Shown here: piece after piece, positions 25,140-38,605 of the stretch | Layout: each line of letters opens with the position of its first letter | Numbering within the stretch: position 1 is the stretch's first letter | From: Sympetrum striolatum | Lineage: Eukaryota > Arthropoda > Insecta > Odonata > Libellulidae | Assembly (NCBI GenBank): GCA_947579665.1 | Contig: OX388349.1 | Span: 41,487,854-41,551,853, forward strand | Direction: 5' to 3' | DNA length: 64,000 nt | Notes under the pieces: model-generated | What the model was told of the DNA's origin: nothing | The model's input: the letters and a program-made list of their open reading frames with translations, nothing else | Database searches by the model: none | Position numbers and translations under genes: made by a program

Positions 25140-26697
25140 CTGTAAAAATATTTTGATTTATCACATTTTTAAAAAGAAACCGCCAATAAATATCTTAATT
25201 AACTCTCAAGTTATTACATTTTGCATTATTATACGTTTCTCCGTACACTCTGTATATCACTGTGAGGGCTTGAAAAGCGTTACGGTTTACGATGCAAATG
25301 GACAGAACTTCTAACACAATCAATGTTGATAACAAAGATGAGATAAATTAGTTTTAATTCGATTTTATTTTATACAATTCGATCGAAAAACTTTAACACC
25401 GACGCGTAAGTATTTAATAATTCTGTTGGGAAAAAACCATTTGGTTTGAGGAGCTATGGCAAGAGAATAAAATAAAAATGGAGACAAGGAATACTTTTAC
25501 GGAGGGGGAACCATTCTAAGTGAAAATTCTAAGAAAAATCTAAGAAAAAACGTAATGCCTAAGCAAATCCTGGACTATTACCCCTGATATCGAAAACACA
25601 ATAGATGTAATAAAACTTCTTTGAAGTCTAAATATTCTAGGTGTTCATTAAGGCTTTCTTGAATTAGAATATAATAACCAGTCAATAAATAATGTTATAA
25701 TGATTTGCTAGTGTTTATCATGAAGATATCATAAAAATTACCACAACCAAAGGATATCAAATATTAAATCACTGCGATATTTTCAAAGATTTTCTTATTT
25801 AATATTTTTCATATCATCCTCATTTTGTAAATTCAGTGTTTCAGGGAGTGATATTAACTTGTTATGGTAATTAACTTATTGTGATTAGGCAAACACGTAT
25901 AGAAAACATTATTTAATGCTGGCACGATAGGGATTATTTTATCGACAGGCATACGCAGAGCTTATAATTATATGCCAAGTAAAGCAGTGAAAGGAAGGTG
26001 GTTTGATTAAAAAATTCCAACTAATATTTTTGGTACAGAAATCAATGGCGTAAAAATCAAAAATTTGTAATGTTTACCTAAATCATCGAAATAGAACTCC
26101 CCGATCCTGGGAATTTCCCATGTCACCAAATGAACGAACAAGGAATCTCTGATCCAGAACTAACTCATGGCAAATTACATTTTCCCGGAAATTCCGCCAA
26201 AACTTTTGGACGAAGAGGAAGTGCGGAGCTCCCAAAACCGAAACATAATTTTCACCGGCAGTTTAAAAGTAATCAAAAAGACAAAGTCTATTACTTTCCA
26301 AGCGTTCTAATTTCGCGCGCCCGGTGACCTAGACCTTGGCTAGGAAAAATGGACTCGCCGCTGACCGTGATGAATAGATCGATAGATTGAAATTCCTATG
26401 ATATGGAGTAGAGAGAGTCCTCAAACTGCCTCGTCACTGTCCAGAAGTGGCTGATGGACCGCGCTAACCAGCTACCTAAAAACGCTTAGCGTTCTAATAA
26501 TTTAATCTCTTAATCGGTTTGTACAAAACACATCGCCAGATCATTAGAAGCGGTTTTTATCTCCGACATCATTCCTATTGAATAATGACTTTGATTCCCT
26601 TTCGGATGGTAATTAAACAGGATGACCCGTGTTTAGATGATTCCTGTTGGATTCGCAAATGACTATTTAAAAACATGGAGCGTTTCTTCGTTAGGCG
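25140..26697. other. Non-coding DNA
   Basis: No gene recognised. The frames at 25120-25314 and 26130-26327 show no known domain. The DNA is AT-rich throughout, with a slightly GC-richer patch at 26100-26480. Confidence 0.5.
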
Positions 26698-27055
26698 CCC
26701 ATTACGGGTTTTCATAAGGCAATTAATGGACTGAAACTGTTATAATAGGAGTTATAATGTTTGAGTTCTTATTTAGGCAGCAATTAGGGATTGCGGAGTT
26801 TCTTCACAAAGGCAAGCTATTATATGTATGTAATTGTATGCAATTTATATGTAATTAATATTATGTATTAAGAATATGTAAAAAATTATTTATACTAGTT
26901 TTTGAAAATATTGTCGTCACCCATTTTCTATGGGATTTCATAAGGCAATTTAAGGATTCAAACAGTTATGAAAGGGGTTATATTGTTTGAATTCTTATTG
27001 AAGCTGCAAATTTGGATTGCGGAGGTTCTTCATAAAGACGAGATATTATATGTAT
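26698..27055. repeat. Two diverged tandem units, offset about 222 bp
   Basis: Unit 1 (from 26698) has CCCATTACGGG, TTCATAAGGCAATT, GTTATAATG, GGATTGCGGAG and TTCTTCA.AAAG. Unit 2 (from 26919) repeats these words in order with substitutions. The shared part is about 135 bp. The open frame at 26968-27186 lies largely in unit 2 and is probably spurious. It abuts the satellite block that follows. Confidence 0.6.
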
Positions 27056-27119
27056 TATATTTATTATACGTGCTAGCAAGTAAACAATCATCGTTTTCTA
27101 TCATAATATATTACCGTCA

Positions 27120-28620
27120 TTATAAAGCGGAAAAGGTACCATATGCTCCTACTTTTCACATATATTCTTTATGTGAGAAAATGTAATGTGCTCTGGCATC
27201 GAACCCAGGAACAGCATAGTCTTATATAATTTTTTTTCTTAAGCCGAGTCTTAATATACATCTTCTAGCAAAGCAAGAACTTCATATCATTTCGATAAGT
27301 GCTTCAAAAAAATAATGAAAAACTACCCCAATGTGTTTTAAATGGGAGATATATTTACCACCCGACATCGAACCCGGGTCTTCCTGGTCATACTTACTAT
27401 GCAGCACAACAGGAGATCACCATCTCTAACTATGTGTGAAAATTCAAGCAGAAATATTGGCTGCAACTGCCTAAAACGACGTCCTGCTTTTCAGATATAT
27501 TCCTTTTTGTAGACGCCTGGTGTCGAACCAAGGACTTATTAACGGATGCAAAATGGCTATTATAACTCGATAGGACCTGATATTAAGAAATGCTAAGTTT
27601 GAAGTCCATATCATACCGGGAAGGTCCTGAAATAAGACGGTAATCAGCGGAACGTTCAACAACGTACATAAGAGATATTTAAGGTCTCTATCCATTTGCC
27701 GAGTTTCAAGTTTCCATCTTATCGGGAAGTGATTTTAAAAAATCTTAAAAATCGCAATGTAAATTAAACGGGAGAATATTTGCCATGACCTAGGGTCGAA
27801 CTAAGGATAATCTTCGATGATAATGGTTTTTGTCGGACACGCACGGCCTCCAGCGATACCTCGAATTTCGACTTTGCTGGAAAGTGCCTCAAAAAATTTT
27901 CGAAAGTCCCCGCAATGTATCTTTATGGAGAAAATCGTGACTTTGGGGCCTTCTGGAATCGAACCCATGACACTGAGGTTCAAAGTCGCCCTTCTCTGGA
28001 GGGTACACGTTATGACCACCACGTCGTAAAAATTTCAAGTCAGTGGTACTTGGGGAACATGGTTAGAATTTTGATCCCCTATATATAGGTATATCCGGAG
28101 AAACGTATATATATAATAGATATGAATGAATCCGGAGAAGGAATTATATATAATAGATAGATATCTTACAGCATTAATTGTATCTGGCCATTCATTTTCC
28201 ATGTCTTCTTATGGAATTACGCATGAGCTCGAAGTCAACAATCGCCTTGATCGTCAGGGGGATGGGTTGTTTACGACCTCAAAATTTCGATAAAATGTTC
28301 GCGTACTTTATCTAATTGTGCGCAATTTCGAATCGAAAACAATATTCCACGACCAAAATAAGAATCTTCATACTATTCTCCTTCTTTTGGTGCTTGATTC
28401 GACTTTTTAGGACCATTATTTCTAATTTAATTTTGAAAAAGAAATGAATCCTGCTACAGAAAACTGACCTCTACGTGTATTTCTTATGGAAACGTTATGA
28501 CCCGTCTGGGTTCGAACTGTGGACCTTAGGGAAGTAAAAAGTAGCCTATACTCTGCGCGGAGTTGATTTTCAATAATGTAGAAAATTTCAAAGTTGGGCG
28601 ACTCTCGGTTCTCGAGTTTT
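27120..28620. repeat. Degenerate satellite, about 160-bp unit, with box-B-like words
   Basis: A TCGAAC word recurs at 27199, 27368, 27523, 27796, 27959 and 28512. The spacings are 169, 155, 273, 163 and 553, roughly consistent with a unit near 160 bp and some lost or deleted copies. Other shared words keep their place in the unit: CGCAATGT (27758, 27910), AAGTG.(C/T)T.AAAAAAT (about 27298, 27726, 27882) and TTTCAAGT (27705, 28029). On the minus strand the TCGAAC part reads GGTTCGAT, like the B box of a Pol III promoter or tRNA. The array may have arisen from a tandemly amplified SINE. The units are strongly diverged, so this is an old array. Confidence 0.6.
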
Positions 28621-28629
28621 TAGCGAACA

Positions 28630-28697
28630 TACACACACACACACACCCACACACACACGCACACACACACCCACACACACACCCACACAACCACACT
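28630..28697. repeat. (AC)n microsatellite with CCCAC interruptions
   Basis: About 68 bases of AC units broken by CCCACAC and GC. It closes the right side of the satellite block. Confidence 0.95.
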
Positions 28698-31600
28698 CTG
28701 TTTTATATTATAGATACACTGCATGTATGTTAAGCAAACAAGGAGACAAAACATATTAAAGACCCGAAATTAATTACTGGGAGAAATGAGTGAATTGAGA
28801 GGGGAAAACAACTTAAGAGAAGAATTGAGAGATAAAAGAGAATTTAAAAGGTTTTGATGCGATAGAAAATGGATCTTTGAGAAATTGAAAGTCAGAAACG
28901 AGGCATGTGAAGGAGATTAGAATTGTGGGTAAGGCGGGAGGGGACACGAAGGGGAAGGATATCGTTGGATCCGCAACGCTCGTTGAAAACTGCATGTAGA
29001 ATTTCAACGTCAAAGGATTTGTGGCAATGAGGAAGAGAGTAAATACCAAGAGAGGAAAGGATATGATCACGAGAGCAGTTCAACCAAAGCTGAGAATTAA
29101 CATTCATAAACACCCTTCGTCCTGTTTGACAATTTATTTTTAATGGAATACTTCTCGTCGGGAGGAGAGCAAACGCATTATAAGTTCGCTTCAGCCACAG
29201 TACTCGCATCCCGGAGAAAAAAGACAGAACGAGGAGTTGCTCTCGACTCCAAAGAGAAGGTTTATATCCAAGTGGCTTTTGTTCCGCCACCCACCGCCTT
29301 TTTTCGGTCCCTTTGTCTCTAGGAAGCATCCGCGTTCGGTAATCAGGCTTTAGGGTATTTTCAAAAGATCCTTAATGGATTAACTCTTCCTCCAGCCAGC
29401 TTTTTTGCTGCCTCCCGCATCCAGGGATGGTTACAAATTGCCCCAGCTGAGGCTAATTAACGTGTAAGGGAAAACTCGCGGGCATTGTTGACTTATAAGG
29501 TTCGGGCCGTAATGTAGATGGGGCTTCCTTATTGTGCCAAAAGCCCATTTTTTGTAAATCGTACGTATCTCCGATGTTTATGTGTCGGTCGAATTAGGGA
29601 AAAGAAATTGAATTAGGTGGGTTAATCGGAAAAAAATGCGTGTCTGGTGGATCGGATGATTAGTGAGATTCAAAGCAGGGGTAAAGAATGCTTGGTGAAG
29701 ATCGATTTCTAGCTCTGGGGAATGATTTTTTTTACGGGAATGCGGAGAGCGTAAAAAATCTGCCTCTCGGAATGATGCTTATAAAATGAGTTGATTTCGA
29801 AGTCAGGACTTTGCCTCCTGTGTCTAGTTTGTTACTTGCTGAGGCGTTGTGTTGTGTTTGTGAAAAAAATATTTAATAATATTTAAATTCATTATTATAT
29901 CTTCAATTAATTCAAACAAGTTTCAATAGGTTTATGAAATAGAAAACTACGAATTAATGAGAAAAATTACTTTTGCCTCAGGGAGAAATTCGCGAAAATC
30001 ATGTCAAAGATGAGTGGATTACAGTTATTAGTTTATTAGTATAGATTGGGTCTACGCATCACAAAGTTTACCAGTCACATTGATAAATAAATACCTGCAT
30101 TTTTAGTGCTATTTCCCTGTAGCTGTAAACTGGTCTTCGATAAAAAACCTTTTTCGTGGAAAATACTATTTCTAGTATTAATGGTACTTCTTCACTTTCT
30201 ATATTGAGAATGGAAATAAGCTATCAAAAATAGATTCTCGAAGGCACATTCAATAGGTATAATGAAATTTACAAAAATATCTGATACAGATAAGTTTAAC
30301 CAGTCTCGTTCATCCTTTATTCTTTTTTTTATTTTCTAGTAATATTCTTTTAAAAACAAAAGTAATATTCATTTTTCGTAAAGTACTGACCAGCGGTCTT
30401 TTATTGATACATCCATAGCTCCTCCTCTTTAGTTCTTATTACATTAATTAGCGTTCAATTTTTTAATGACATCTTGTTTAATTCAAAACATTTATACACC
30501 TCAAATATTAATGATTCTACTCTAATTAAAAATACATAAATCATATTTGATTTAATTTCTTCATTTCATTTTACCCTGACCGTTTTAAATATTGGCATAA
30601 CCTATATTGGCTCGGGCTTTTTGTATTTAGATATGATTGATTTTGGTCTCAGTGATTTTCCCATATATCAATAATATATATCATAAAATATTTTCTATGC
30701 TATAATTACCATTCACACATGTCATTCTGGACATTGAAACTCTGTCACTGGACATTCTGTAATATGAACGTCATCAATAGTGGTGAATAAATATATAAAT
30801 AACTGAATGCAACATGCATCACGTGTCTATTTAAACCTTGTTGAGATGGGTTGAAACTTCTGGCATTGGTATCAATTATTATTATTTAATGAACTCACAA
30901 CATTTTTCGTGAAATGTGGATGAAGAATGTTACCTTTAATTTAATTTTCCAATTGAAAACTTTGTATTAACAATAGCCATAAAAAAATAAGGGATCAAAG
31001 TTACTGAAAAAAAAAACAAAAAATGTATGCAATTTTTAAGTAAAATTGATCAATGAGAGTGACTTTTGACAAATAGATGCATAAAGAAAGTTAATTTTTT
31101 AAGCAAAAATTTACCGCAGAACGATAAAATACTCTGAATTTCAATAACTGAATCCTCAACGTCACTCTAATTTTGTCTGAGATCTTGACTTTTCCGATAT
31201 TGTGGAATGACGTTCTTCAGGAATTTAATATAACCGGGAGAAAATCTTATGGATTTGCCCCATTTCAGATAAAGTCAACTCCCATTCGTATACGCAGCAC
31301 TTCCAAATGGCATTCATACCATAAGGAAACTGTCGAGATGGGAATTTCATTAAAGGAAGAGAAATCTTGAGATGGTTGAAGCTCTTACCTTTATTCTAAT
31401 CTATATGAACCGATATTTAAATTTAATGAATCACCGAAAAAGATATTATACTTAATCAGTATGAAAGGATATTTTAATTTGTTGAATCGCCAAAAAAATT
31501 TATTTTACCTATTGATAATTCGACCAGTTGTGTTATTGCAACTAAAAATATTGAAAGATGCTTATTAATTTTAGTAATTTTTCTATAAATTTCGTTAATT

Positions 31601-32449
31601 CCATAAACAAGAAATGGGGAGCTCGCTTCCATTCCATAAATTCTTAAACGCCTTCCACGACGAGTAATTCCTTTCATAATCAAAAAGGTCACATTTTTAT
31701 TACAGTTTTATAAACGTCACAAAATCTTAAACAAATAATGCTTTTGATTATTTTTGATAAACTTATTTCATGTGTTTGTATGTACTACTAAGAAAATGAG
31801 TTAAAGTCATTTTAAATATTAATAAACCCTCGTTTAGATTAGTCTTAGACATACGCTGATATTTAAATAATTTTCATTTCATAGTTTTTCGTTTTGTCAA
31901 GAGAAACTAAAATGATAAAATGTTCTCCTTTGGTTTGCTTACGAGTTCCATTGTTTTTTCTACAAGCAATTTTTATTTTGATTTCTTTGACTATTGGCTA
32001 TTGAAAGCATTCTCATGTTGCCTAAGGGTTTCACAAGCGGCCAAACGATTTGTGCGGTCTTCCGATAAAAAAAAGGTTCCCCACCCTTGGCGTTAACTTT
32101 CCCCAAAGAAATTTTTTATGTCACCTGCTGATATATTAATGCGTTATAATTGGAGTCATTTAATTATTCATTAAATTTTCTTAGTGAGATTCATTTCTAA
32201 CAAATAATTTACGGTCTTCACAGTAGTTTTAAAACTTTAATTCCTTTTTCTCCATTCGTTACTGTTGGTTTACTTTTCAAATCTATTTTACTCTGCTTTC
32301 TCCATAAAAATATACGTAACTAACTATACTTTGACTTTGCAGGTTTGTTATACAGTTTCATTATTGCGAGTTTTTCCTTGCTTTGAAGTGTTTTTTTTTT
32401 TTTTCAAGTAAAACCTATAAGTGAAAGTATTTAAATCCGCAAGGTTTTC
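28698..32449. other. Non-coding DNA
   Basis: No gene recognised. The overlapping minus-strand frames at 28813-29329 (up to 145 codons) lie in a slightly GC-richer patch and show no domain I know. A further GC-rich patch runs to about 29830. The frame at 31173-31370 also has no assignable domain. A run of fifteen T bases ends at about 32404. Confidence 0.45.
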
Positions 32450-32548
32450 TTAAGTTTAAGTTAAAGTTAAGGGTTAGATTAAGTATAAATTAAAGTTAAT
32501 GTTACGTTAAGCTTAAGTTTAAGTTAAGTTTAAGTTAAGGATTAAGTA
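32450..32548. repeat. Degenerate (TTAAGT)-type short tandem repeat
   Basis: About 100 bases are built from variants of TTAAGT and TTAAAGT, for example TTAAGTTTAAGTTAAGG. The unit is roughly six bases and is imperfect. It is a simple low-complexity array; I see no reason to call it telomeric. Confidence 0.75.
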
Positions 32549-32770
32549 AGAAGAGTCTTATTAGTCTCAATCTCACCGTAAGACTTTCATTATTGTTAAA
32601 ATATTTTACTTTTTTAAGTTATCGTGTTTTTTCATTTCCGTGATGGCCTTTCAGCAAGTCCGGTTTCACATACTTTTCTATTGTAGTTTTAAGAATATTC
32701 TTATTATTGATGCTGTTTTTAAAATGGCTGCCTTTAGCATAGTTATGTGAATCTTTTTGTTAAAATTTAT

Positions 32771-32863
32771 TTTTTTTTAGATTTGTATTGAAGTACATAT
32801 GGCTATGTGCTAAGCTTTTTTTTTAGATTTGTATTGAAGTACATATGGCTATGTGCTAAGCTT
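32771..32863. repeat. Perfect 46-bp tandem duplication
   Basis: TTTAGATTTGTATTGAAGTA and the following 26 bases, ending GCTAAGCTT, occur twice back to back with a 46-base offset. The copies are identical apart from T-run length. This implies a recent duplication, or assembly or replication slippage around the T run. Confidence 0.9.
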
Positions 32864-35800
32864 GGCAGTAAGTATATTATTATGAAGTGTAGAGTATGTT
32901 ATGTATGGATTGGTAAAGGATATGCACCGATATAATTAAAATGGTGATATTTACTTCAATGTAAAAAATATTTTCACCTGCTCTAAAGAAAGCTATTTGC
33001 CGGCAGTCTTAAGTGTTTGATCGCGTGCCAGAAATCGCCAGAACATTCTTCCGAGAGAAACTCAGGATGTAAATGGAAAAAATTAAAGAAAAAGATTTCT
33101 CCGCGATATGCCATTAATTCATTTCGTCAATTTGTAGCAGGTGACATTGGGGCACGAGGCGGACGTAGAGGGGAAAATTTCCGGAAATGCCGGAACCAGT
33201 TTGGCACAGGTGTTGCGCGCAAGGTGGACGAAGGCCGAACTAAAATAAGAGAAAATGGTGACCGGCACATTTATCCCAGTGGCCCAGTGCTTCAGATTGT
33301 CAGAATTGGGTCTCACATATCCACTCTTCTTATTTATCAGCCGATTCTTTAGATTTCATTTCATTATGATGTTCTCAATCGCATTGTTTTGATCGACTTA
33401 TTTCGTTACAATTTGGTACTTTTTATACTGTTTTCTTCTATCGAAAATATGGCTTTTACTTCAGAAACCTCCTAATTGTCGTAGTATGCAAACAAATTCA
33501 CAAATACGAAGGCATTGCAATCTAAGTTGGATGTATTTCATAGCTGAAACTATTTTGTCTCATTTTTAGCTACTCGGTAATTTTAACAGTTATTTTATCG
33601 AAAATATAGAATTGCTTGAAAGATCTTGTAATTCTCCTACGCATGACTTCCGTGTAAAAATCACGCATATATTAACGTATTAACGTGTTGCAGTTGTTGT
33701 TTAGTTGAAATCCTTATTGGTCTCATTTTGAAAAAAATTGCTTTAAGTGTTATTTTTTCCAAAATATGGCTATTACTTGCATAATCTAGTAGCTCTTATT
33801 TAATGACATAATTAGAGCACCTCAATTGAAATCACTAGTTTTACCACTTTCCAAAGATTCCTGTTAATTCTATCTTTTAAGGTAAATAAGGTTTTCACTA
33901 AGGCAATATTGAAACTAAAATGAAATCGATGGTAGAAGGCGTGACCTGGTGGAAAGACAATATCAAAAAGAGATATTTGAAATATTTCCAGAGTAGAAAT
34001 CTACTGTGGAAAAATACTAATTACATCTTTTTGAAACTAAAATGTCTCTTCTTCCATATATCATTTCGCTCATATTATTGAAAATAATGTGCAGGTGATT
34101 AAAGATTAAGAGAAAAACTTCAGGAGTAGATTTTTAAAATCTTCCTAGATAATAAATAAAAACATATACTGCAGGAAAACACCCAAAAATAGGAGTGGTG
34201 TGAAAAACATGCGCAAACATACTGATAGTATGAGATAGTAAGATTTAAAATACAAAAGAAGTATTACAAATATTTTACAAAACGAACCCAATGACTATAA
34301 ACATTGCAATCATTTTCTTGGAGAAAACAAATATCCTAAAAAAAATTTGCACTTTAGACAAAATACATCATGAAAATATGAAATTATTTTGGAAGATATA
34401 AGTATAAATATTTAATAAAAAGTTATTGTTAGAGATAAGGGATGTTAAACGTAATAAATAGGATATACGAAAATATTCTACGGCGAAGTAAAAATGACAA
34501 AACACGGCTTTTAACTCCAGGCTTTGTATATTTTTTTTTCATTTAAGTTTGTTCAGCCAAATATTTATGATGACCTTTCGCTTGATTTAATGCAAAAATT
34601 GTGATAAGTGCCTTGAAGTATTACAATAGAAACAATTTAGTATTATATGGCAATTTTAACCATTTTATGCAGCTTATTCTCTGTAAAATATTTATCATTC
34701 CTATTAAAACTCTCTTTTAGAACCAAAATTATCGAAGTCATTCACTTACTTGTACTTTTCAGACATATCCTAGACTACTTAGATTTTGCGAATATCGTGG
34801 TATTATTTTTTGGAAAACGTTTTAAGTACATTCTCATATTAATATTTATGGCAATTTAAGGCCTAAGCCCGTTATCACGGTAGAAAAAATAAAGAAACCA
34901 TCTTGAAAGTAAAAATTAAAAAACGTTTTCTTTGATGACAGCAAATTAGTTAAATGACGCTAATTAGTCTAATTCATCCTTAATTGTGAATTACTAAATT
35001 ATAATGATGCAGCTCTTTTTGACTGGATTGAGTCAAAGAAACTGGAAATTATGAAAATAATCCTAATGGAGATGTAATTGGACGACTGAGACTGGAGAAC
35101 TTATGCAGTTTTTAAATGAAAATTCTGCTTCGTCGACCGTAAAAATTCAAGAGGGCTCACTTCTCTTATTTGGTGATTTTAAAAGGCCCATTCGTGAATA
35201 TAATATTTAAATGCCCAATCAAGGTTTCAAAGAGCAGCCGTCCTAGGAGAGATTGCTGTTACCTAGAGTTCTCTAATTGAAAAAACTGAAGTGCGCAATC
35301 AGCAAACTGCATTAATTTCAAAAGGTTATTAATTCTTCCACCCTATGAAAAATTAAACAGCTGAATTAATTAAGAGGAATTAATTATTGAGATACTGGTA
35401 TAATTACTGATAAGATAATCTCCGCGTGACCTAAAGGGACATGTAGGATGAACATAGATTAAAAAGTTCCTTAAGCAACTTGGAACCTAAGTCTAAATTT
35501 TATCTCACGATACACCTTGTATATCATTATCATACAACGTTATTAAAAGAATCAAAATTTGATGCAAAATTTGAAAAAATAATAATAATAACTTCATAGG
35601 TCCAGGGACATACAATGTATGTATAGGATGGGTCATCAATTTCATTAAATTAAAACTACATAGAAACTAATCAATATATACATTACAATTCATTCATATT
35701 ATTACAATTATCACATATAAATATGTAGAAAGTTTATTCAACAATCACGAAAAGGCTACAGTACCCTACAGTTTTTTCACAATAAATATATTTACTAAAG

Positions 35801-36978
35801 CTCTTATTACGTGTTTAAATTGAAAGCTATATAAGCAAGTCACATTAACCTAAATTACATATTCCTTTCATTGAATAATTCATCTACTATAAGAATAACT
35901 TGCAAAGAAAGTATTTTTTAAGTCTGTATCAATGATGAAGTAAACATCTACAATTGATCTTTTGAATGCATGATTTCAATTTTTATTGCTATGCTGCCTT
36001 AAGAACTACGACTTTTAAGAGACGCCAGCTGAAATTATTAGTGAAAATTCACTTCATAAGCAATAAGGATTTATTGATCAAATTGCGTTACTATTGAATT
36101 AATACGAGTGCAGTGGAAATAAATTGAATCGTAGACACAATTGCAATCAATTAACGAGGGAACTCTACCAATCAGCCAGAAATTCCTTAAAAGTTTCATT
36201 TGAAGTTCCAATGTTTCGTATCCCTAATACCGACGTCTTTCCAAAGTTTACTAAATTGCACTTAACTTCCACTAATGAACAAGTTTGTAAAGAGCACTCT
36301 GCACAAAGTTTGCCTTACAGTTTCGACTAACTATTGATAAATCCAATCAATATTTTTAAGAACAGAGACCGACCATTTTCTACGAACGGCTTTTTCACAA
36401 AAATCACAAAATTCTCGTAACCTACTTGGTTGAGAGTTAGGGGGAATGTAATCCTAGTAAGAAGGGAATAAATAATTAGTATTCAATTTCAATTTAACCT
36501 AGGATATTAAGACTTTTTGTTAGAAAAATGTGTATATCTAGTTGAAAACTGATTATTTCATCATTGACACACGTGAAATTAGCTAATTTATTTCATTTCG
36601 ACTAAATTTATTGACTAACATTATAATTATCTGTTTCTTCTCTCCATTATCATCCCCCATTTTATCGAGCAAGCGGTATAGCGAAAATCAGCCCAAATCT
36701 CCTGAAAAATACTAATTTTCCTTAATGTTATCGCAGTGAACACCATTTTGTGTCCAGTCAATCTACCATAAATTGCAGTCAATGATAACACCGCTTCAAA
36801 ATCCTTATTTAATTCTATAAATTCTCAATTTTCTAATTTGTAATCCAAAGATAACACGCGGAGCCCTTCCACAACTGGGGCAGACAGGAAATCCACTTCA
36901 GACGGAAAAAAACTTTAAATGACAAAGTCAGAGAAATTGTACAGATTCCACAATTTTTTAATGACAAAATCAGAAAAC
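32864..36978. other. Non-coding DNA
   Basis: No gene recognised. A GC-richer patch at 33000-33350 holds overlapping frames on both strands (111 and 65 codons) without known domains. An AAT-triplet run at 35570-35582 precedes sequence that could be another retroelement tail, but nothing upstream or downstream confirms this. Confidence 0.45.
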
Positions 36979-37024
36979 TTTTACAAGTACAACTTGTACA
37001 AGTACAACTTGTACAAGTACAAGT
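36979..37024. repeat. Palindromic 15-bp tandem repeat
   Basis: The unit AAGTACAACTTGTAC repeats about three times. Because the unit itself is largely self-complementary, the array can fold into several alternative hairpins. Confidence 0.9.
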
Positions 37025-38064
37025 TTTATTTCTCCAGCTTAGTCATTAATAGTTATTACAATGAAATTCCACCAAATAACGCTTAAGATAATATAAATTT
37101 AATTTCAGACACTATAAACCTTTTTTAACAGTAATATACAATCCTGTAATTAACAAGGTATTACTTTTATCATTGTAACAATAGCAATTTTCAACGAATA
37201 ATAATTAAAAATAATACATTTAACCAGCTAATATTGATATGGGTGGCATATTTGATTATTATTTATCTATGATGGCTTTTACAGGAATATTTCCTATCTG
37301 AAATATTGACTTCTCTTTTATATCCTTTGATTTCTGACGTGCGTGGAACCAGAAATAGAAAACAAACACGCCGTAGAGCCGAATATTTGTTTTCTTCCGA
37401 TCTGAGATAAAACAATTACGCCATATTTGAATACATTCTGTTTACGGGACATGAGAATCGGCTGGGAAGTCCTTTATCATCACCGATCTCCGGTTAGAAA
37501 AGAAGGGGGACGTGAAAGCTATTGAACGTTCGGATAGAAAAAACGCGCCGACATTGGGCCGTTAGAAGATGCCGACAGCCTTTAGAGATGACAAGGAGGT
37601 GATAAGATTTCGGAGCGACACGGTGGCTGGAGTTCCAGTTAGATATTTGAATAATGCGGACGGGATTTCTTTCTCGGGGCGACGAAAGATTGTTTTTGTG
37701 ACTTCATTATAGTGATTTTTTCGGAGGGCGGATTTGAATAATCAAGATGAATCTGGTCAAGTCCAAATGAAACATGGCATTCTATGGCACGGTTTCCCAT
37801 TTTTTCCACTCTTTGTTACGCGCCTATTCGGCTAATGAGATTATATCTCGGATATTAGATGGCTATTCATTTCCGTTTGAGATATTTTGCTCGGACGATG
37901 GGTTGATCACCGCGTAATTCCCCTTTCTTTATATCTTGAATATTTCTTCATCGGATTCGTATCCCTCTCAACAGTGAAATAAATTATGAATGCTACCGTT
38001 GAATTTAGATAAGATGGTAATGGGATTTTCGAATTATTCCTTATCAATAAATATAGAAGGAAGT
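37025..38064. other. Non-coding DNA
   Basis: The interval 37330-37760 is GC-richer and has no stop-poor frame of note. No gene recognised. Confidence 0.45.
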
Positions 38065-38605
38065 AGTCCACTGTGTTAAGGATATTCTCTACGAGAAGGA
38101 ACAACAAGTTGTACTGGATGACGTTAGCTCAAACAGAGTCAAAGCTACCTCTGGTATACTTCAGGGCAGCGTAGTTGGGCCTCTTCTCTTCTTGATTGAT
38201 ATCAATGACTTGAGTGACGAGATAGTTAGCAATGTGAGGATACACGCGGATGACTCGGTCATATATTGGAAAATAACTAAGGAGGAAGACCGAACATCTC
38301 TTTCAAACAATTTAGTCCACATCTAAAGGTGGTGCGAAAAATGGGAATTAGATATTAAAGTAGGTCAATGTCCCGTAGTTAATTTCTTCGAAAGGAAAAA
38401 AATGCGTCCAAATCACACGTACAAATTTCGTGGAATTAATATAAAAGTATCAGATTCAGTTGAATATCTCGGGATTAACATTACTAATAACTTAAATTGG
38501 AACACGCAATAACTGAGTAAATAAGTAGTTTAGATTCAACTGGTGTTTACACCCCCTGCCACACTCTGAACGGCGGCACGCAGGGTATTGATGTAGATGT
38601 AGATC
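38065..38605 (+). pseudogene. Non-LTR retrotransposon, partial reverse transcriptase with 3' tail
   Basis: From about 38080 the plus strand encodes YEKEQQVVLDDVSSNRVKAT, then SGILQGSVVGPLLFLIDIND and RIHADDSVIYW. These are the reverse-transcriptase blocks PQGS.xGPLLF and F/xADD of non-LTR elements; the ADD pair holds two catalytic aspartates. After one in-frame stop (HI, stop, RWCEKW) it continues to VEYLGINITNNLNWNTQ and then breaks off. About 30 bases later comes the 3' end: TTTACACCCCCTGCCACAC and a terminal GATGTAGATGTAGAT. The C-terminal thumb region and any 5' parts are missing, so this is a 5'-truncated and internally deleted copy. The blocks fit a jockey- or CR1-like clade; I cannot decide which. 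Confidence 0.8.

Noticed and set aside
28813..29329. Overlapping minus-strand frames up to 145 codons
   Set aside because: They lie in a mildly GC-rich patch with fewer stops and show no domain. Two frames open over the same DNA suggest chance.
31173..31370. 65-codon frame with a segment (LWNDVLQEFNITGRKS) faintly like hAT-related proteins
   Set aside because: The resemblance is to a short helical stretch only, with no neighbouring hAT motifs or ends.
32450..32548. Interstitial telomere repeat
   Set aside because: The units are TTAAGT or TTAAAGT variants, not TTAGG or TTAGGG in tandem.
36979..37024. CRISPR-like repeats
   Set aside because: The units are contiguous without spacers, and the DNA is eukaryotic in character.
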